NCBI GenBank assembly: GCA_942492205.1
Contig: CALODT010000001.1
Coordinates: 1,674,001 to 1,738,000 of the forward strand
DNA length: 64,000 nt
From: UBA1847 sp942492205
GTDB taxonomy: Bacteria > Pseudomonadota > Gammaproteobacteria > Steroidobacterales > Woeseiaceae
Direction of reading: 5' to 3'
This document shows positions 26,520-35,158 of the stretch, in pieces (positions within the stretch are counted from its first letter, which is position 1; each line of letters starts with the position of its first letter). The notes under the pieces were generated by a model. That model was not told the origin of the DNA. It searched no databases and saw nothing but the letters and a program-made list of their open reading frames with translations. The position numbers and the translations under genes were made by a program.

Positions 26520-27461
26520 CTAGATGGTTCCCAGGGTGCGAAGAATGGGGACTACATCGGCGCCGTTGGGGCTTCGATACAGAACGGTAAACAAGGTAAT
26601 GCGAACGGTATCAATCTGAACGACCGCCTTCAATTGAAAAAAGCTGGTGCTGGTCGAGTAGGCCTGACCCTGCTGCCGCAAATCCGGATCGACAAGCGGA
26701 TCAAATACGGTCAGATCAGCGAAGCCGCCATCTTCCCGGTCCAGGATCAGACCCTCGGCATCGCTCAAGGAAATGTTTCCCAGCGACTGCAAAACAGGGG
26801 CGCTTGCGGTATTCACGTTGACCGCTGTCCTGCCCGGCAACGCGGTAACGTGCGGCAGCAGGATCTCGAAGCTGCTGCGGTCCATGCCATCGAGCGCAGC
26901 CAGTTCGGTAACGTACAGAATCGGCTGATTCGCCGTGCGATACGCCGGCGTGAGTCCGGTGTACAGCGGGTCTTCGGCACCATCAGGGATTCTTTCCGTC
27001 TGGTCGGCGTCCAGCCAGTCGGCCGCGACGCTGGCCAGCCTGACCTCGAGGCCGAGCGCCGCCAGCAGGCGCTCGAATTGCCTGACCGATGCCTCATCGA
27101 CTTTGCCGTTCTGATCGATCAGATTATTCACATTGAAACGGCCCTGCAGGTCCTGGATCTGGCCGTAAATTTCACCCTGTACGGCCTCAGCGTCGATCGG
27201 GAGGGCAGGGATCTCGGTCGCCCAGATCTCGCCCAGGTGGTCGTCCTGGCTGTTGGCCAGGTCATCGCGCAGGATACTGCGAACCCATCCCTCGGAGCCC
27301 ACCGCGACCTGGATTGCCTGGTCCCTGTACAGCATGACCATGGTTCGTCGGACGTCCAGCGCATTGTCCCAGGACAGGCTGGCGGCGACCGAGCCGGCCA
27401 GCGCCGTGATGAGCATGGCTGTAATCAGCGCCACGCCGCGATGCCGGCTGAGGCCATTCAC
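26520..27461 (-). CDS. gspK: type II secretion minor pseudopilin K
   Basis: 313 residues. The prepilin-like leader is short (RHRGVALITAML), and the mature protein lacks Glu at +5, which is normal for GspK. The large helical insert domain has the conserved GRFNVNNLID, LASVAADWLDADQTERIPDGAEDPLYTG split across residues 90-150, and RTAVNVNTASAPVL. It caps the pseudopilus tip with GspI and GspJ. It overlaps gspJ by four bases. Confidence 0.92.
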   Translation of the reverse strand: MNGLSRHRGVALITAMLITALAGSVAASLSWDNALDVRRTMVMLYRDQAIQVAVGSEGWVRSILRDDLANSQDDHLGEIWATEIPALPIDAEAVQGEIYGQIQDLQGRFNVNNLIDQNGKVDEASVRQFERLLAALGLEVRLASVAADWLDADQTERIPDGAEDPLYTGLTPAYRTANQPILYVTELAALDGMDRSSFEILLPHVTALPGRTAVNVNTASAPVLQSLGNISLSDAEGLILDREDGGFADLTVFDPLVDPDLRQQGQAYSTSTSFFQLKAVVQIDTVRITLFTVLYRSPNGADVVPILRTLGTI

Positions 27462-28069
27462 GGTGACACCTCCACGATACGCGTGATCTCGCCTTCGTCA
27501 GGCAGTACCAGCACGATCTCGACTGCCCGGGGCAGGCTGGTAGGGGCCGTTCCCTGGGCTGCAAGCGCAGGCCATTGTCCGGCCCATTCATCGCCGGCCG
27601 ACAGGAAGCGAAAGGCCAGGGCCTCTACGTCCTCCAGCATTACCGTCTTTATCGGCGTGTTGTTGACGGTACGATCCAGGACGTTCCAGTGATAGCGGAT
27701 CAACTCGCCGTCCTCGATCCTGTAAGCCGTGCGTTGCAGTGTGCTTCGCGGCACACCCGCCGGGTTCGGCCAGCCTCCATGGGTCAGCTGCAGCGCGAAT
27801 TCGCTGCCCAGGGACGACTGCAGCGCCGGCACCGGTGCGTCCCCGAGTTCGATGCGAACAGGGCGCGCTGCCGCCTGCAGAAGCTCGCTGCTGAGATAGC
27901 TGATCGTCCGCTGCACCGACTGCAGGCGGTCCATGCGCTCGGTCAGCATGTCCGCGTTAGCGAGGGTTTGGCCGAGCGACAGGTAAGCGAGCAGGGACAT
28001 CACGCCGAAAACCGCAAGCGCGACCATAACCTCGATGAGCGTGAAGCCCTGTTGCCGTGCGCGCCTCAT
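27458..28069 (-). CDS. gspJ: type II secretion minor pseudopilin J
   Basis: 203 residues from the ATG at 28069, which overlaps the gspI stop in ATGA fashion. An ATG four codons upstream (28081) is also in frame but would give a 16-base overlap. The prepilin peptidase site is QQGFTLIEVMVAL, with Glu at +5 of the mature protein. The C-terminal region has EDVEALAFRFLSAGDEW, as in GspJ proteins, which form the tip complex with GspI and GspK. Confidence 0.92.
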   Translation of the reverse strand: MRRARQQGFTLIEVMVALAVFGVMSLLAYLSLGQTLANADMLTERMDRLQSVQRTISYLSSELLQAAARPVRIELGDAPVPALQSSLGSEFALQLTHGGWPNPAGVPRSTLQRTAYRIEDGELIRYHWNVLDRTVNNTPIKTVMLEDVEALAFRFLSAGDEWAGQWPALAAQGTAPTSLPRAVEIVLVLPDEGEITRIVEVSP

Positions 28070-28512
28070 GTCGTCGGCCAACCGCCCGATACAATTCGCA
28101 GCCCGCTGTCACGAACGCTGGCCGCACGACCCGGAGGTATGGGCTCGCCGATGAACCCGGTGACGGTGCGAATATTGTACTCACTGCCTGCTAACGATAC
28201 GGAGACATCGACCCTGTAAAACAAGTCGATACCGGTTTCGGAGACCACCGCACGCCAGGCCCACTCGGTATTCGCAAAGTCGACTTCGCCGCTGGTCGAG
28301 CTAACCTCGGGCGTGACACCGGAGAGACGTAACTCTGCGATCTTGTTCTGCGCAATCCAGCTCGCATACGTGCGCTCCCGCATGGAATTGGCCGCGTCGA
28401 TCATCTGATTCATGCTGGCCGCGATCGCCGTCAACGAAAACGCAACAATCGTGAGCGCGACCATCACTTCGACGAGCGTAAATCCGCGTTCGTTGCTGCG
28501 CAGCATCGTCAT
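28066..28512 (-). CDS. gspI: type II secretion minor pseudopilin I
   Basis: 148 residues, prepilin peptidase site ERGFTLVEVMVALTIVA with Glu +5. It carries the GspI-typical helix SMRERTYASWIAQNKIAELRL and a C-terminal beta sheet. It nucleates the pseudopilus tip. It starts at the base before the gspH stop and overlaps gspJ by four bases. Confidence 0.93.
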   Translation of the reverse strand: MTMLRSNERGFTLVEVMVALTIVAFSLTAIAASMNQMIDAANSMRERTYASWIAQNKIAELRLSGVTPEVSSTSGEVDFANTEWAWRAVVSETGIDLFYRVDVSVSLAGSEYNIRTVTGFIGEPIPPGRAASVRDSGLRIVSGGWPTT

Positions 28513-29073
28513 CTAGTCCGTCTCTTCCACAAACTCGATTTGCCCCAGGATGTCACCGCGAATTGCCAGTTCCTGGTTGTTCTGCGGGCGGCGCAGGCGA
28601 ATTTCGTAAGCGGTCAGTTCCCCGCTCGAGAAAACGAAAATATGCGGCGCGTATTTTTCGGCGGTTAATGACATGTTCTGCTGGTCGGGATCTTCGAATT
28701 GTTGCGGATCGCTTTCAAGCACGACCCGCTTGTCCTCGACATACAGTTCAAATTCCATGCCGTCCGGCAGCTCCCGCATGCGGAAAAGGTCGTCGCCAAT
28801 GATCTCGCTCCATTGCGAGGAAAACGGATCGAACTCGACGAAACGATAAGCCGTCGTCATCATCTCCAGTCCGAACTCCCGTCCCTGCAGGGTCGCCTCG
28901 TCCTGCGCTACCTGGAGAAGCGACGCGATCCGCTGCCGCTCGGTATCGAGCTCCCGATCGTCGCCAATCAGCCCGATCGACATCAGCGCGATGCCCGAGA
29001 CTGTCGCAATGATAATTACCACGACCAGGATCTCGATCAGGGTAAAACCGAGCTGATTCCTGGCTCTGGTCAT
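28513..29073 (-). CDS. gspH: type II secretion minor pseudopilin H
   Basis: 186 residues, prepilin site QLGFTLIEILVVVIIIATV with Glu +5. The GspH-type body has RIASLLQVAQDEATLQGREFG and a late IFVFSSGELTAYEIRLRR. It links the GspI-J-K tip to the GspG shaft. It lies 29 bases downstream of gspG. Confidence 0.92.
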   Translation of the reverse strand: MTRARNQLGFTLIEILVVVIIIATVSGIALMSIGLIGDDRELDTERQRIASLLQVAQDEATLQGREFGLEMMTTAYRFVEFDPFSSQWSEIIGDDLFRMRELPDGMEFELYVEDKRVVLESDPQQFEDPDQQNMSLTAEKYAPHIFVFSSGELTAYEIRLRRPQNNQELAIRGDILGQIEFVEETD

Positions 29074-29102
29074 CGGGTCAGCTGACCGTTAATCGGAAGC
29101 GC

Positions 29103-29555
29103 CTATTCCGGATCCCAGTTACCAATATCCGCATCGAGTCCCTCGCCGCCGGGTCTGCCATCGCGGCCAAGCGTGTAGACATCAATCTCACCGTTGTTGC
29201 CCGGGTTGAGATACTGGTACGGATTACCCCACGGATCTTTCGGTAGCCGATCAAGGTAGCCACCTGGCTTCCAGTTTCGGATGTTGGGGTCTGTCGGTTT
29301 GGTGACCAGGGCTTCAATACCTTGCTCGGTCGTCGGGTAGGCGAAGTTGTCCAGCCTGTAGAACTTCAATGCATTCTCGATATTCGATATCTCGGCCTTG
29401 GCCTTGGTTAACTGGGCATCGTCAACGCGACCGATGACATTCGGCGCTACGATAGCGGCCAGTATGCCGATGATAATAACCACGACCATGATCTCGATCA
29501 GGGTAAAACCCTGCTGCTTCCGGAAGAGCGGAAGTCGCCGCTTTTCTTGACTCAC
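29103..29555 (-). CDS. gspG: type II secretion major pseudopilin G
   Basis: 150 residues, prepilin site QQGFTLIEIMVVVIIIGIL with Glu +5. The C-terminal calcium-binding region is complete: YPTTEQGIEALV, PKDPWGNPYQYLNPGNNGE and DVYTLGRDGRPGGEG. GspG polymerises into the pseudopilus shaft. It is first in this operon; gspC, D, E and F are not upstream, where the divergent rhombosortase gene begins. A TATACT-like -10 on the minus strand lies at 29633-29628. Confidence 0.96.
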   Translation of the reverse strand: MSQEKRRLPLFRKQQGFTLIEIMVVVIIIGILAAIVAPNVIGRVDDAQLTKAKAEISNIENALKFYRLDNFAYPTTEQGIEALVTKPTDPNIRNWKPGGYLDRLPKDPWGNPYQYLNPGNNGEIDVYTLGRDGRPGGEGLDADIGNWDPE

Positions 29556-29639
29556 TGATGCTGCTCCATTGCGTGCGGGCGCTACCAGGCGCCGCCGCTG
29601 AATTGACTCGTAATTAACGTAAACGTCAGTATAGCAAAC

Positions 29640-30257
29640 ATGGGGTTACACAAACCGGATAGAGGCACCGCAAAAACAGCCCCATTACGGGGCTGGCTGC
29701 TACCCCTGATCATCCTGTTGCTCGGCATGGTCCTGGCCGTTGGCGGCGAAACCGCCCGGGAAGCATTTCGTTTCGACCGCTCGGGCATTCAGTCCGCAGA
29801 ACTTTGGCGCCTCATCAGCGGGCACCTGGTGCATCTCGGCGCTGCGCATTTTGCGCTGAATGCGGCGGGGTTGGGTCTCGTCTGGTACCTCGTGGGTAAT
29901 GCTTTCGACTGGCAACGATGGCTGATCGTAACGGCGGTCTGCATGCTCACGATGGATCTGGGTCTCTGGTTTCTCAATCCGGGACTCAGCTGGTATGTGG
30001 GACTATCGGGTTTGCTGCACGGGATACTGGCGGCTGGACTGGTGGAGCGCCTGCGTCGACCGACCCCTGAGACAGTGATTCTTGCGCTACTCGTGCTGGC
30101 AAAGCTCGGCTGGGAACAATTCAGCGGGCCCTTGCCGGGATCGGAGGGCACAGCCGGCGGGCCGGTGGTCGTTGATGCCCATTTGTACGGTGCGCTTGGC
30201 GGCGCTCTGGCAGCCATTGGCTTGCAGATTAGAACCAGGGCGGCCGCAGCTATATAA
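29640..30257 (+). CDS. rrtA: rhombosortase (intramembrane serine protease)
   Basis: 205 residues, a small rhomboid-family protease with about six membrane segments. HLVHLGAAHFALNAAGLGL carries the conserved first-loop His/Asn. The catalytic Ser is in GLSGLLHGIL and the catalytic His in VDAHLYGALGGAL. Rhombosortases cut GlyGly-CTERM tails from proteins that are then delivered to the surface by type II secretion. Divergence from gspG, 84 bases away, fits that pathway. No GlyGly-CTERM substrate is encoded in the window. The ATG lies very close to a TATAG element, so its mRNA leader may be short. Confidence 0.85.
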   Translation: MGLHKPDRGTAKTAPLRGWLLPLIILLLGMVLAVGGETAREAFRFDRSGIQSAELWRLISGHLVHLGAAHFALNAAGLGLVWYLVGNAFDWQRWLIVTAVCMLTMDLGLWFLNPGLSWYVGLSGLLHGILAAGLVERLRRPTPETVILALLVLAKLGWEQFSGPLPGSEGTAGGPVVVDAHLYGALGGALAAIGLQIRTRAAAAI

Positions 30258-30258
30258 T
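30229..30258 (+). promoter_or_regulatory. possible promoter for fabD
   Basis: A perfect -10 TATAAT at 30253-30258 overlaps the rrtA stop. An 18-base spacer separates it from a weak -35 (TTAGAA, 30229-30234). The transcript leader would contain a small GCGGCC/GGCCGC hairpin before the GGGAGG ribosome binding site of fabD. Confidence 0.45.
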
Positions 30259-30296
30259 TCGCGGCCACTTCTAGCGGCCGCAGCAGGGAGGGTAAA

Positions 30297-31223
30297 TTGA
30301 CGATTGCAATGGTATTTCCCGGACAGGGATCCCAGTCGCCGGGCATGCAGGCGGATCTTGCAGCCGAGTTTCCTGTTGTCGAGGAAACCTATAGCCAGGC
30401 AAGTTCCGTACTTGGCTACGACCTGTGGGAGCTGGTGCAGTCGGGACCTGCCGAGCGTCTGGCAGAGACCGTCGTGACGCAGCCCGCCATGCTCGCGGCA
30501 GGTGTTGCTGCGTATCGGGCCTGGCAGCATGCAGGTGGCGGTACGCCGGCTCAAATGGCGGGTCACAGCCTGGGCGAATATACGGCGCTGGTCTGCGCGG
30601 GCGCTGTCGATTTCGTCGACGCCATGAAGGTCGTCAAGAGACGTTCGGAGCTGATGCAGGAAGCCGTGCCGGTTGGTATCGGGGCCATGGCGGCCGTCCT
30701 TGGGCTCGACGACGATACGATTGTCTCGCTGTGTGACGAGGCATCGACCATCGGAATTGCTGAACCCGTCAATTTCAATTCGCCCGGCCAGGTTGTTATT
30801 GCGGGACATGCGACCGCTGTCACCCAGGCCGTTGAGTACGCCAAGGAACACGGCGCGCGGCGCGCAATCATACTGCCCGTGAGCGTCCCTTCGCATTCAT
30901 CGCTGATGCGTGCGGCTGGCGAGTCGCTGGCGGAAACTCTGCAGGCAACCGAGTTCTCGACGCCTGAAGTCACGGTGATTAGCGCTGCCACCGCGGTGCC
31001 GTACGTCGATGCTGCGGATATTCGGGCAAAACTGTCCGCGCAGGTGTACAGCCCGGTACTTTGGGTGCGCACCGTTGAGGCCATGGTCGCGGCCGGCGCA
31101 ACGTCCATTATCGAATGCGGCCCAGGCAAGGTTCTGGCCGGACTGGTGCGCCGCATCGCGAAGGGCGCAGCCATCGGGTTTATCGATAACAACGACAGTC
31201 TGCAGAAAGCACTGCAGGGCTAG
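30297..31223 (+). CDS. fabD: malonyl-CoA:ACP transacylase
   Basis: 308 residues; loads malonate onto ACP for fatty-acid elongation. The N-terminus is MVFPGQGSQSPGM, the active-site Ser is S91 in GHSLGEY, and the catalytic His is in VPSHSSLM. The C-terminus has IECGPGKVLAGL. The start is a TTG: AGGGAGG sits five to seven bases upstream, whereas the next in-frame ATG (30309) is too far from it. In most gammaproteobacteria fabH and plsX precede fabD; here rrtA does. Confidence 0.96.
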   Translation: MTIAMVFPGQGSQSPGMQADLAAEFPVVEETYSQASSVLGYDLWELVQSGPAERLAETVVTQPAMLAAGVAAYRAWQHAGGGTPAQMAGHSLGEYTALVCAGAVDFVDAMKVVKRRSELMQEAVPVGIGAMAAVLGLDDDTIVSLCDEASTIGIAEPVNFNSPGQVVIAGHATAVTQAVEYAKEHGARRAIILPVSVPSHSSLMRAAGESLAETLQATEFSTPEVTVISAATAVPYVDAADIRAKLSAQVYSPVLWVRTVEAMVAAGATSIIECGPGKVLAGLVRRIAKGAAIGFIDNNDSLQKALQG

Positions 31224-31249
31224 GCTATCTGGCAGTAAAAGGACGATTT

Positions 31250-32005
31250 ATGAGTAATCCGATCACATCAGACGCCCTCGAAGGCGAAGTCGCGCTGGTC
31301 ACTGGTGCATCGCGGGGTATTGGCGCCGCGATTGCGCAGGCGCTTGGGGATGCCGGGGCGACGGTTGTCGGTACTGCGACGAGTCAGGGTGGCGCGGATG
31401 GTATTTCCGAATCGCTTGGCGACAAGGGCCGCGGCATCGTACTGAACGTCGCGGATGAGGCATCGGTGCAGGCGGCTCTGAAGGAAATCCAGGGCAAGGA
31501 AGGCAGTCCGACTATCCTGGTGAACAACGCCGGCATTACGCGCGACAATCTGCTCATGCGAATGAAGCAGGAAGAATGGGACGACGTCATTGCAACCAAC
31601 CTCACCGGACTGTTCAGAATGACCAAGGCCTGTCTGCGCGGCATGATGAAAGCGAAGAAGGGGCGGATCATCAATATCGCATCGGTTATCGCGGTGATGG
31701 GTAACGCGGGTCAGGCCAACTACGCCGCAAGCAAGTCGGGCATGGTTGGTTTCAGCAAGTCGCTGGCTCGTGAAATTGGTTCGCGGGGCATTACGGTCAA
31801 CGTTGTTGCGCCGGGTTTCATCGACACGGACATGACCAAGGTGCTGACCGATGAGCAGCGTGCATCGATGCTCAACCAGGTTCCGCTCGGTCGACTCGGT
31901 GCGTCACAGGACATCGCCAACGCCGTGCTTTTTCTGGCATCCGAGGGCGGTGCCTACATCACGGGTGAGACGCTGCACGTCAACGGCGGCATGGTGATGG
32001 ACTAG
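31250..32005 (+). CDS. fabG: 3-oxoacyl-ACP reductase
   Basis: 251 residues, classical short-chain dehydrogenase. The NADPH loop is GASRGIGAAIAQALG, followed by LVNNAGITRDNLLMRM. The catalytic S-Y-K comes in the SVIAVMGNAGQANYAASKSG region, and the C-terminus is YITGETLHVNGGMVM. Reduces beta-ketoacyl-ACP in each elongation cycle. It follows fabD by 26 bases with an AAAGGA ribosome binding site. Confidence 0.97.
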   Translation: MSNPITSDALEGEVALVTGASRGIGAAIAQALGDAGATVVGTATSQGGADGISESLGDKGRGIVLNVADEASVQAALKEIQGKEGSPTILVNNAGITRDNLLMRMKQEEWDDVIATNLTGLFRMTKACLRGMMKAKKGRIINIASVIAVMGNAGQANYAASKSGMVGFSKSLAREIGSRGITVNVVAPGFIDTDMTKVLTDEQRASMLNQVPLGRLGASQDIANAVLFLASEGGAYITGETLHVNGGMVMD

Positions 32006-32250
32006 CTGCCGAAAAGGGCGCAGAAATTAACCATGCCGGCGTGTAGATTGCCATGGATGATTCACATACAATAGCCACCCACGTTAGGCGATCACCGTGC
32101 AATATCAAGGACTTGCAAATAAAACGGCGTGGGATCAGGGCCAAATTTAGCGCCGCTCGAAAAGCGCAGCAATGCGTGCCGGGCGGAGGGAATCCGCGGT
32201 TTCAGGTCCACCGCAGGGGATTTTGAGTCTTCTCAGGAGAAGCAATCGTT

Positions 32251-32493
32251 ATGAGCAGTATTGAAGAACAAGTGAAGGGCATCGTAGCCGAGCAACTCGG
32301 CGTAAAGGAAGACGAGGTGACGAACGATGCCTCATTCGTCGACGATCTCGGCGCCGATTCACTCGACACCGTCGAGTTGGTGATGGCTCTCGAAGAGGAA
32401 TTTGAAACAGAGATTCCTGACGAGGAAGCCGAAAAAATCACGACCGTTCAGCAGGCCATCGACTTTGTAACTGCTCGCCAGAGCGACGCTTAA
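32251..32493 (+). CDS. acpP: acyl carrier protein
   Basis: 80 residues, highly acidic four-helix protein. The phosphopantetheine attachment site is S37 in GADSLDTVELVMALEEEF. The 245-base gap after fabG and the upstream CAGGAG suggest it also has its own promoter: TACAAT with a weak TAGATT -35 17 bases away lies within the gap near 32054-32083. A terminator-like hairpin follows it, so acpP can be expressed at a higher level than its neighbours. Confidence 0.97.
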   Translation: MSSIEEQVKGIVAEQLGVKEDEVTNDASFVDDLGADSLDTVELVMALEEEFETEIPDEEAEKITTVQQAIDFVTARQSDA

Positions 32494-32500
32494 ACAAGCC

Positions 32501-32532
32501 GGCGCGGATCCCCGGGTCCGCGCCCGTTTTTT
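32501..32532 (+). terminator. partial terminator between acpP and fabF
   Basis: GGCGCGGA and TCCGCGCC form an 8-bp stem with an 8-base loop, followed after CG by six T. It lies 7 bases after the acpP stop and 45 bases before the fabF start, so it probably lowers read-through and keeps acpP mRNA in excess. Confidence 0.75.
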
Positions 32533-32577
32533 CTCAGTTCCGAAAGGCAGTCCTGCCATTCAACGACGGACAGACTC

Positions 32578-33819
32578 TTGACTAATCGACGTGTTGTTAT
32601 AACCGGTATGGGCATTGTCTCGCCGGTCGGCAGCCGCCTCGACGACGCATGGCAGGCTGTTTGCGAAGGGCGTTCCGGCATTTCGGTCATCGACGATTTT
32701 GACACCAGCGCCTTCCCAACCAGGATCGCCGGTATTGTGCGTGACTTCGACGTCGATGCTTATCTGAGCAAGAAGGACCAGCGCAAGAACGATCCGTTCA
32801 TTCATTATGGCGTTGCCGCCGCCATGGACGCGATCAGCGATGCGGGCCTGGAGATCACAGAAGAAAACGGGCACACGATCGGCATTGCGATGGGTTCTGG
32901 AATCGGTGGCATCAAGTACATCGAAGACAACCACAACAGGATGCTCGAGGGCGGACCACGCAAGGTTTCACCGTTCTTCATTCCTGGCAGCATCATCAAT
33001 ATGACCTCGGGGCAGGTCAGCATCCTTAAACACATTACGGGCCCGAATATCTCGATCGTCACTGCCTGTGCGACTTCGACGCATTGCATCGGTCTTGCGG
33101 CGCGCAGTATTGAACATGGCGATGCCGAGGTGATGCTGGCCGGCGGCTCGGAGTTCGCGACGACGCCGCTGGCAATGGGCGGATTCTGTTCTGCACGCGC
33201 CATGTCCACGCGCAATGACGATCCAACCCACGCCAGCCGACCGTTCGATACGGGGCGGGACGGATTCGTCCTGAGCAACGGCGCCGGCTGCGTTGTGCTT
33301 GAGGAATTCGAACACGCCAAGGCCCGTGGCGCTCCGATTTATGCCGAGTTGATCGGCTTCGGCATGAGCGGCGACGCCTATCACATCACCTTGCCACCGG
33401 CCGATGGAGAGGGCGCCCGCAAGTGCATGGCGGCCGCGCTTCGCGACGCCGGTATCGACCCATCGGATATTGATTATCTGAACGCACATGGCACGTCGAC
33501 GCCCGCCGGGGACGTCGGTGAAACCGTCGGCATCAAGCGCGCTTTCGGCGATGCCGCAAAGCGCCTCGCCGTCAGCTCAACGAAGTCTACAACCGGTCAC
33601 CTGCTGGGGGCGGCCGGCGTTGTCGAGGCAATATTCTGCACCTTGGCCATCAAGCACCAGGTAATTCCGCCGACCAGCAACCTCGAGGATCAGGATCCGG
33701 AGTGCGATCTCGATTACGTGCCGAACGAGGCGCGGGAGGCCAAAGTGCGTACCGCATTGTCGAACTCGTTTGGTTTCGGCGGGACAAACGGAAGCCTGGT
33801 AATTCGCGCACTTGATTGA
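32578..33819 (+). CDS. fabF: 3-oxoacyl-ACP synthase II
   Basis: 413 residues; condensing enzyme for chain elongation. The N-terminus is RRVVITGMGIVSPVG, the nucleophilic Cys is C164 in TACATSTHCIG, and the two catalytic His are in NAHGTSTPAGD and KSTTGHLLGAAG. The C-terminus is SNSFGFGGTNGSLV. The family N-terminus requires a TTG start here; no upstream ATG is in frame. The pabB reading frame begins inside its last codons. Confidence 0.97.
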   Translation: MTNRRVVITGMGIVSPVGSRLDDAWQAVCEGRSGISVIDDFDTSAFPTRIAGIVRDFDVDAYLSKKDQRKNDPFIHYGVAAAMDAISDAGLEITEENGHTIGIAMGSGIGGIKYIEDNHNRMLEGGPRKVSPFFIPGSIINMTSGQVSILKHITGPNISIVTACATSTHCIGLAARSIEHGDAEVMLAGGSEFATTPLAMGGFCSARAMSTRNDDPTHASRPFDTGRDGFVLSNGAGCVVLEEFEHAKARGAPIYAELIGFGMSGDAYHITLPPADGEGARKCMAAALRDAGIDPSDIDYLNAHGTSTPAGDVGETVGIKRAFGDAAKRLAVSSTKSTTGHLLGAAGVVEAIFCTLAIKHQVIPPTSNLEDQDPECDLDYVPNEAREAKVRTALSNSFGFGGTNGSLVIRALD

Positions 33820-35158
33820 ACCGTTCGCCCCGGTTGCCGCTCCAGGTGACCTGCGGCAATTGCATCGCGAGCACCCGTCGCGATATCCGTTCCTGTTACA
33901 AAGCACGTCTCGGGGTGGGTCGCTTGGGCGTTTCGACATCCTGTTCGCGTTTCCCGGCGAGGAACTCGTCCTTTCTGCGACCGGCGATCTCACGGGCCCG
34001 TGCACCGACGACAGTCGGGGCTTTCTCGGCTCGCTCGATCGATGGTGGTCGCGAGAACGCGTAGCCACGAAGCACACGGAGTTGCCTTTTCATGGTGGCT
34101 GGTTTTTGTACCTCGGCTATGAGCTCGCTGCCGAGATAGAGCCGGCGTTGAAACTGCAGCCGGACACTATTTTGCCAACGGCCTTCGCGGTTCGCTGTCC
34201 GGTGGCGTTGGTATTCGATCATCACTCCGAGCGCTGTCATCTCGTCAGCGAATCGACCGATGACGGCAATCTTCAGCAACTGCGCAAGGACGTTTTAGAT
34301 CTTCCAACGCCGACGCAACTCCCGGAGCGGGCTATCCGATCTGCGGAGGAAGAGGAGCCGCGGCGGTTCCTGGACGCGGTGCGGCAGGCAAAGCGGCGCA
34401 TCGCGGCGGGTGACGTTTATCAGGCAAACCTGTCACGCGGGTGGTCGGCCGAGATCGTCGATGGTGCGAGCGGCGCCGACATCTACGCGTCACTCTGCAA
34501 GGCGAACCCGGGACCTTTCGCGGGTATAGCCAGCTGGCACGGAAGCGACATTATCTCGTCATCGCCGGAGCGACTGCTGCGCATCAGGGATGGTATTGCT
34601 GAGACCCGTCCAATTGCCGGCACAAGGCCACGCTCCACAAACGATGACGACGATGCCTCGTTGTCATCCGAGCTGTTTGCGCACCCAAAGGAACTTGCGG
34701 AACATGTCATGTTGATTGATCTTGAGCGAAACGATCTCGGCCGCGTCTGCGCTGCCGGCTCGGTCGAAGTTAACGAGATGATGGTGCTGGAAAGCTATGC
34801 GCATGTTCATCATATTGTCTCGAACGTACGGGGCAGGCTGCGGGCAGACGTCACCCCGGGGCAGGCAATAGCAGCCGTATTCCCGGGCGGCACGATTACC
34901 GGTTGCCCAAAAGTGCGTTGCATGGAGATCATTGCCGAACTGGAGGAGGGTGCCCGTGGCGCGTACACAGGCTCGTTCGGCTACCTCAACCGCGACGGCA
35001 GCCTCGATTTGAATATCTTGATTCGAACGATCGTAAAACAGTCGCAGCGACTGACGCTCCGCGCAGGTTCCGGAATCGTCGCGGACTCGGACCCGCAGGC
35101 GGAACTCGAGGAAACGCGCGCCAAGGCGAAAGGCTTGCTGGAGGCCCTTAGTCGATGA
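33812..35158 (+). CDS. pabB: aminodeoxychorismate synthase component I
   Basis: 448 residues, chorismate-binding enzyme that makes 4-amino-4-deoxychorismate for p-aminobenzoate and folate. The C-terminal domain (about 190-448) holds DVYQANLSR, SSSPERLL, HVMLIDLERNDLGRVC, VHHIVSNVRG and FPGGTITGCPKVRCMEII. The position that is Lys in PIKGT of E. coli PabB reads PIAGT, as in anthranilate synthase. The PabB-like TITGCPK and the neighbouring pabC still favour PabB. It starts at a TTG overlapping the fabF stop and overlaps pabC by four bases. No pabA is present here. Confidence 0.88.
   Translation: MIEPFAPVAAPGDLRQLHREHPSRYPFLLQSTSRGGSLGRFDILFAFPGEELVLSATGDLTGPCTDDSRGFLGSLDRWWSRERVATKHTELPFHGGWFLYLGYELAAEIEPALKLQPDTILPTAFAVRCPVALVFDHHSERCHLVSESTDDGNLQQLRKDVLDLPTPTQLPERAIRSAEEEEPRRFLDAVRQAKRRIAAGDVYQANLSRGWSAEIVDGASGADIYASLCKANPGPFAGIASWHGSDIISSSPERLLRIRDGIAETRPIAGTRPRSTNDDDDASLSSELFAHPKELAEHVMLIDLERNDLGRVCAAGSVEVNEMMVLESYAHVHHIVSNVRGRLRADVTPGQAIAAVFPGGTITGCPKVRCMEIIAELEEGARGAYTGSFGYLNRDGSLDLNILIRTIVKQSQRLTLRAGSGIVADSDPQAELEETRAKAKGLLEALSR

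Noticed and set aside
26340..27692. 450-codon plus-strand ORF and similar long antisense ORFs (for example 4261-5421 minus, 10530-11534 plus)
   Set aside because: They lie opposite well-supported genes (gspK/gspL, DUF3450/MotA-TolQ, acyl-CoA dehydrogenase), have no domains and no ribosome binding sites, and are expected by chance in GC-rich coding DNA.
30255..30290. Resemblance of the fabD leader to a BioBrick prefix (AATTCGCGGCC-CTTCTAG and a NotI site)
   Set aside because: The EcoRI site is absent, one base breaks the NotI site of the prefix, and the flanks are native rrtA and fabD. Best treated as coincidence.
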